Below, piece by piece: positions 6,732 through 6,938 of a DNA stretch of 6,938 nucleotides (positions within the stretch are counted from its first letter, which is position 1; each line of letters begins with the position of its first letter). The notes below the pieces were generated by a model. It worked only from the letters and a program-made list of their open reading frames with translations. It had not been told where the DNA came from and did not search any database. The position numbers and the translations under genes are program-made. Source of the stretch: Bacteroidota bacterium (GTDB lineage: Bacteria; Bacteroidota; Bacteroidia; Chitinophagales; Saprospiraceae); NCBI GenBank assembly GCA_024277695.1, contig JAJRUR010000320.1, forward strand, positions 1 through 6,938, in the 5' to 3' direction.

Positions 6732-6938
6732 GAAAGAGCAAGATCATATATTGACAGAAGAAGAAAAAGAACAGCGCAGGAAGCGTTTTCTATATATTTC
6801 TATCGCCATTCATGCTACCATACTGTTGGGCTTGATCCTCATTCCGCTTTTTAGTTATGAATTTCCGCCGCCGGGTCAAGAAGGAGTACTCGTCAGTTTT
6901 GGAGAGCCGGACAAAGGACAGGGCGATGATATGCCGGA
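6730..6938 (+). CDS. TonB-like energy transducer, N-terminal part (partial)
   Basis: The open frame from 6730 has 69 codons and runs off the window. It shows the TonB plan: an acidic then basic cytoplasmic start (TEEEKEQRRKR, residues 9-19), one membrane helix (about 20-41), and a Pro-rich periplasmic segment starting YEFPPPGQEG. Within the helix Ser24 and His28 form SIAIH, matching the SxxxH motif that in E. coli TonB contacts ExbB and ExbD. The C-terminal receptor-binding domain lies beyond the window, so TonB identity rests on this anchor and on the exbB-exbD context. No ATG occurs in frame after the stop at 6718-6720 until residue 68. The likely start is TTG at 6730, with TTG at 6751 the alternative. 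The gene is 72 bp after exbD with no clear promoter, so it is probably in the same operon. Confidence 0.75.
   Translation, partial: MKEQDHILTEEEKEQRRKRFLYISIAIHATILLGLILIPLFSYEFPPPGQEGVLVSFGEPDKGQGDDMP

Overview
The window looks like a chromosomal segment of a member of the Bacteroidota, possibly of the Saprospiria type. Four observations support this: good matches to the Bacteroidota promoter consensus (TTG, about 19 bases, TAnnTTTG), the absence of Shine-Dalgarno sequences before most genes, an ExbD with the SMSSLTD variant of the family motif, and a TonB-like protein with a PPPGQEG segment just after its membrane anchor. The exact genus cannot be read from the sequence. Apart from the two ends, all genes are complete and ordinary in length, with no insertion sequences, CRISPR arrays, tRNA or rRNA genes.

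Left half, minus strand, read right to left from position 5421. A clear promoter with a 21-bp palindrome between its two elements drives a FadN-type beta-oxidation protein (3-hydroxyacyl-CoA dehydrogenase fused to enoyl-CoA hydratase, 2980-5370). A FadA-type thiolase (1667-2848) follows after a 131-bp spacer. Together they catalyse the hydration, oxidation and thiolytic cleavage steps of fatty-acid beta-oxidation. A weak hairpin with a T-tract then separates them from a RhlE-like DEAD-box RNA helicase (269-1507). Beyond a 175-bp spacer with two short inverted repeats lies the 5' end of a lipoprotein gene (1-93) that runs off the window.

Right part, plus strand. Divergent from fadN across a 189-bp AT-rich intergenic region is an exbB-exbD pair (5569-6249 and 6253-6657, 3 bp apart). 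The truncated start of a TonB-like energy transducer follows (6730 to the window end). It carries the SxxxH motif in its membrane anchor and has no ATG start; it seems to begin at a TTG embedded in a ten-T run. The three genes should form one inner-membrane complex that couples proton flow to outer-membrane TonB-dependent transport.

I found no convincing new biological system. The most interesting signals are the palindrome in the fadN promoter with an extra half-site, the unusual start of the TonB-like gene, and the paired inverted repeats upstream of the lipoprotein gene.
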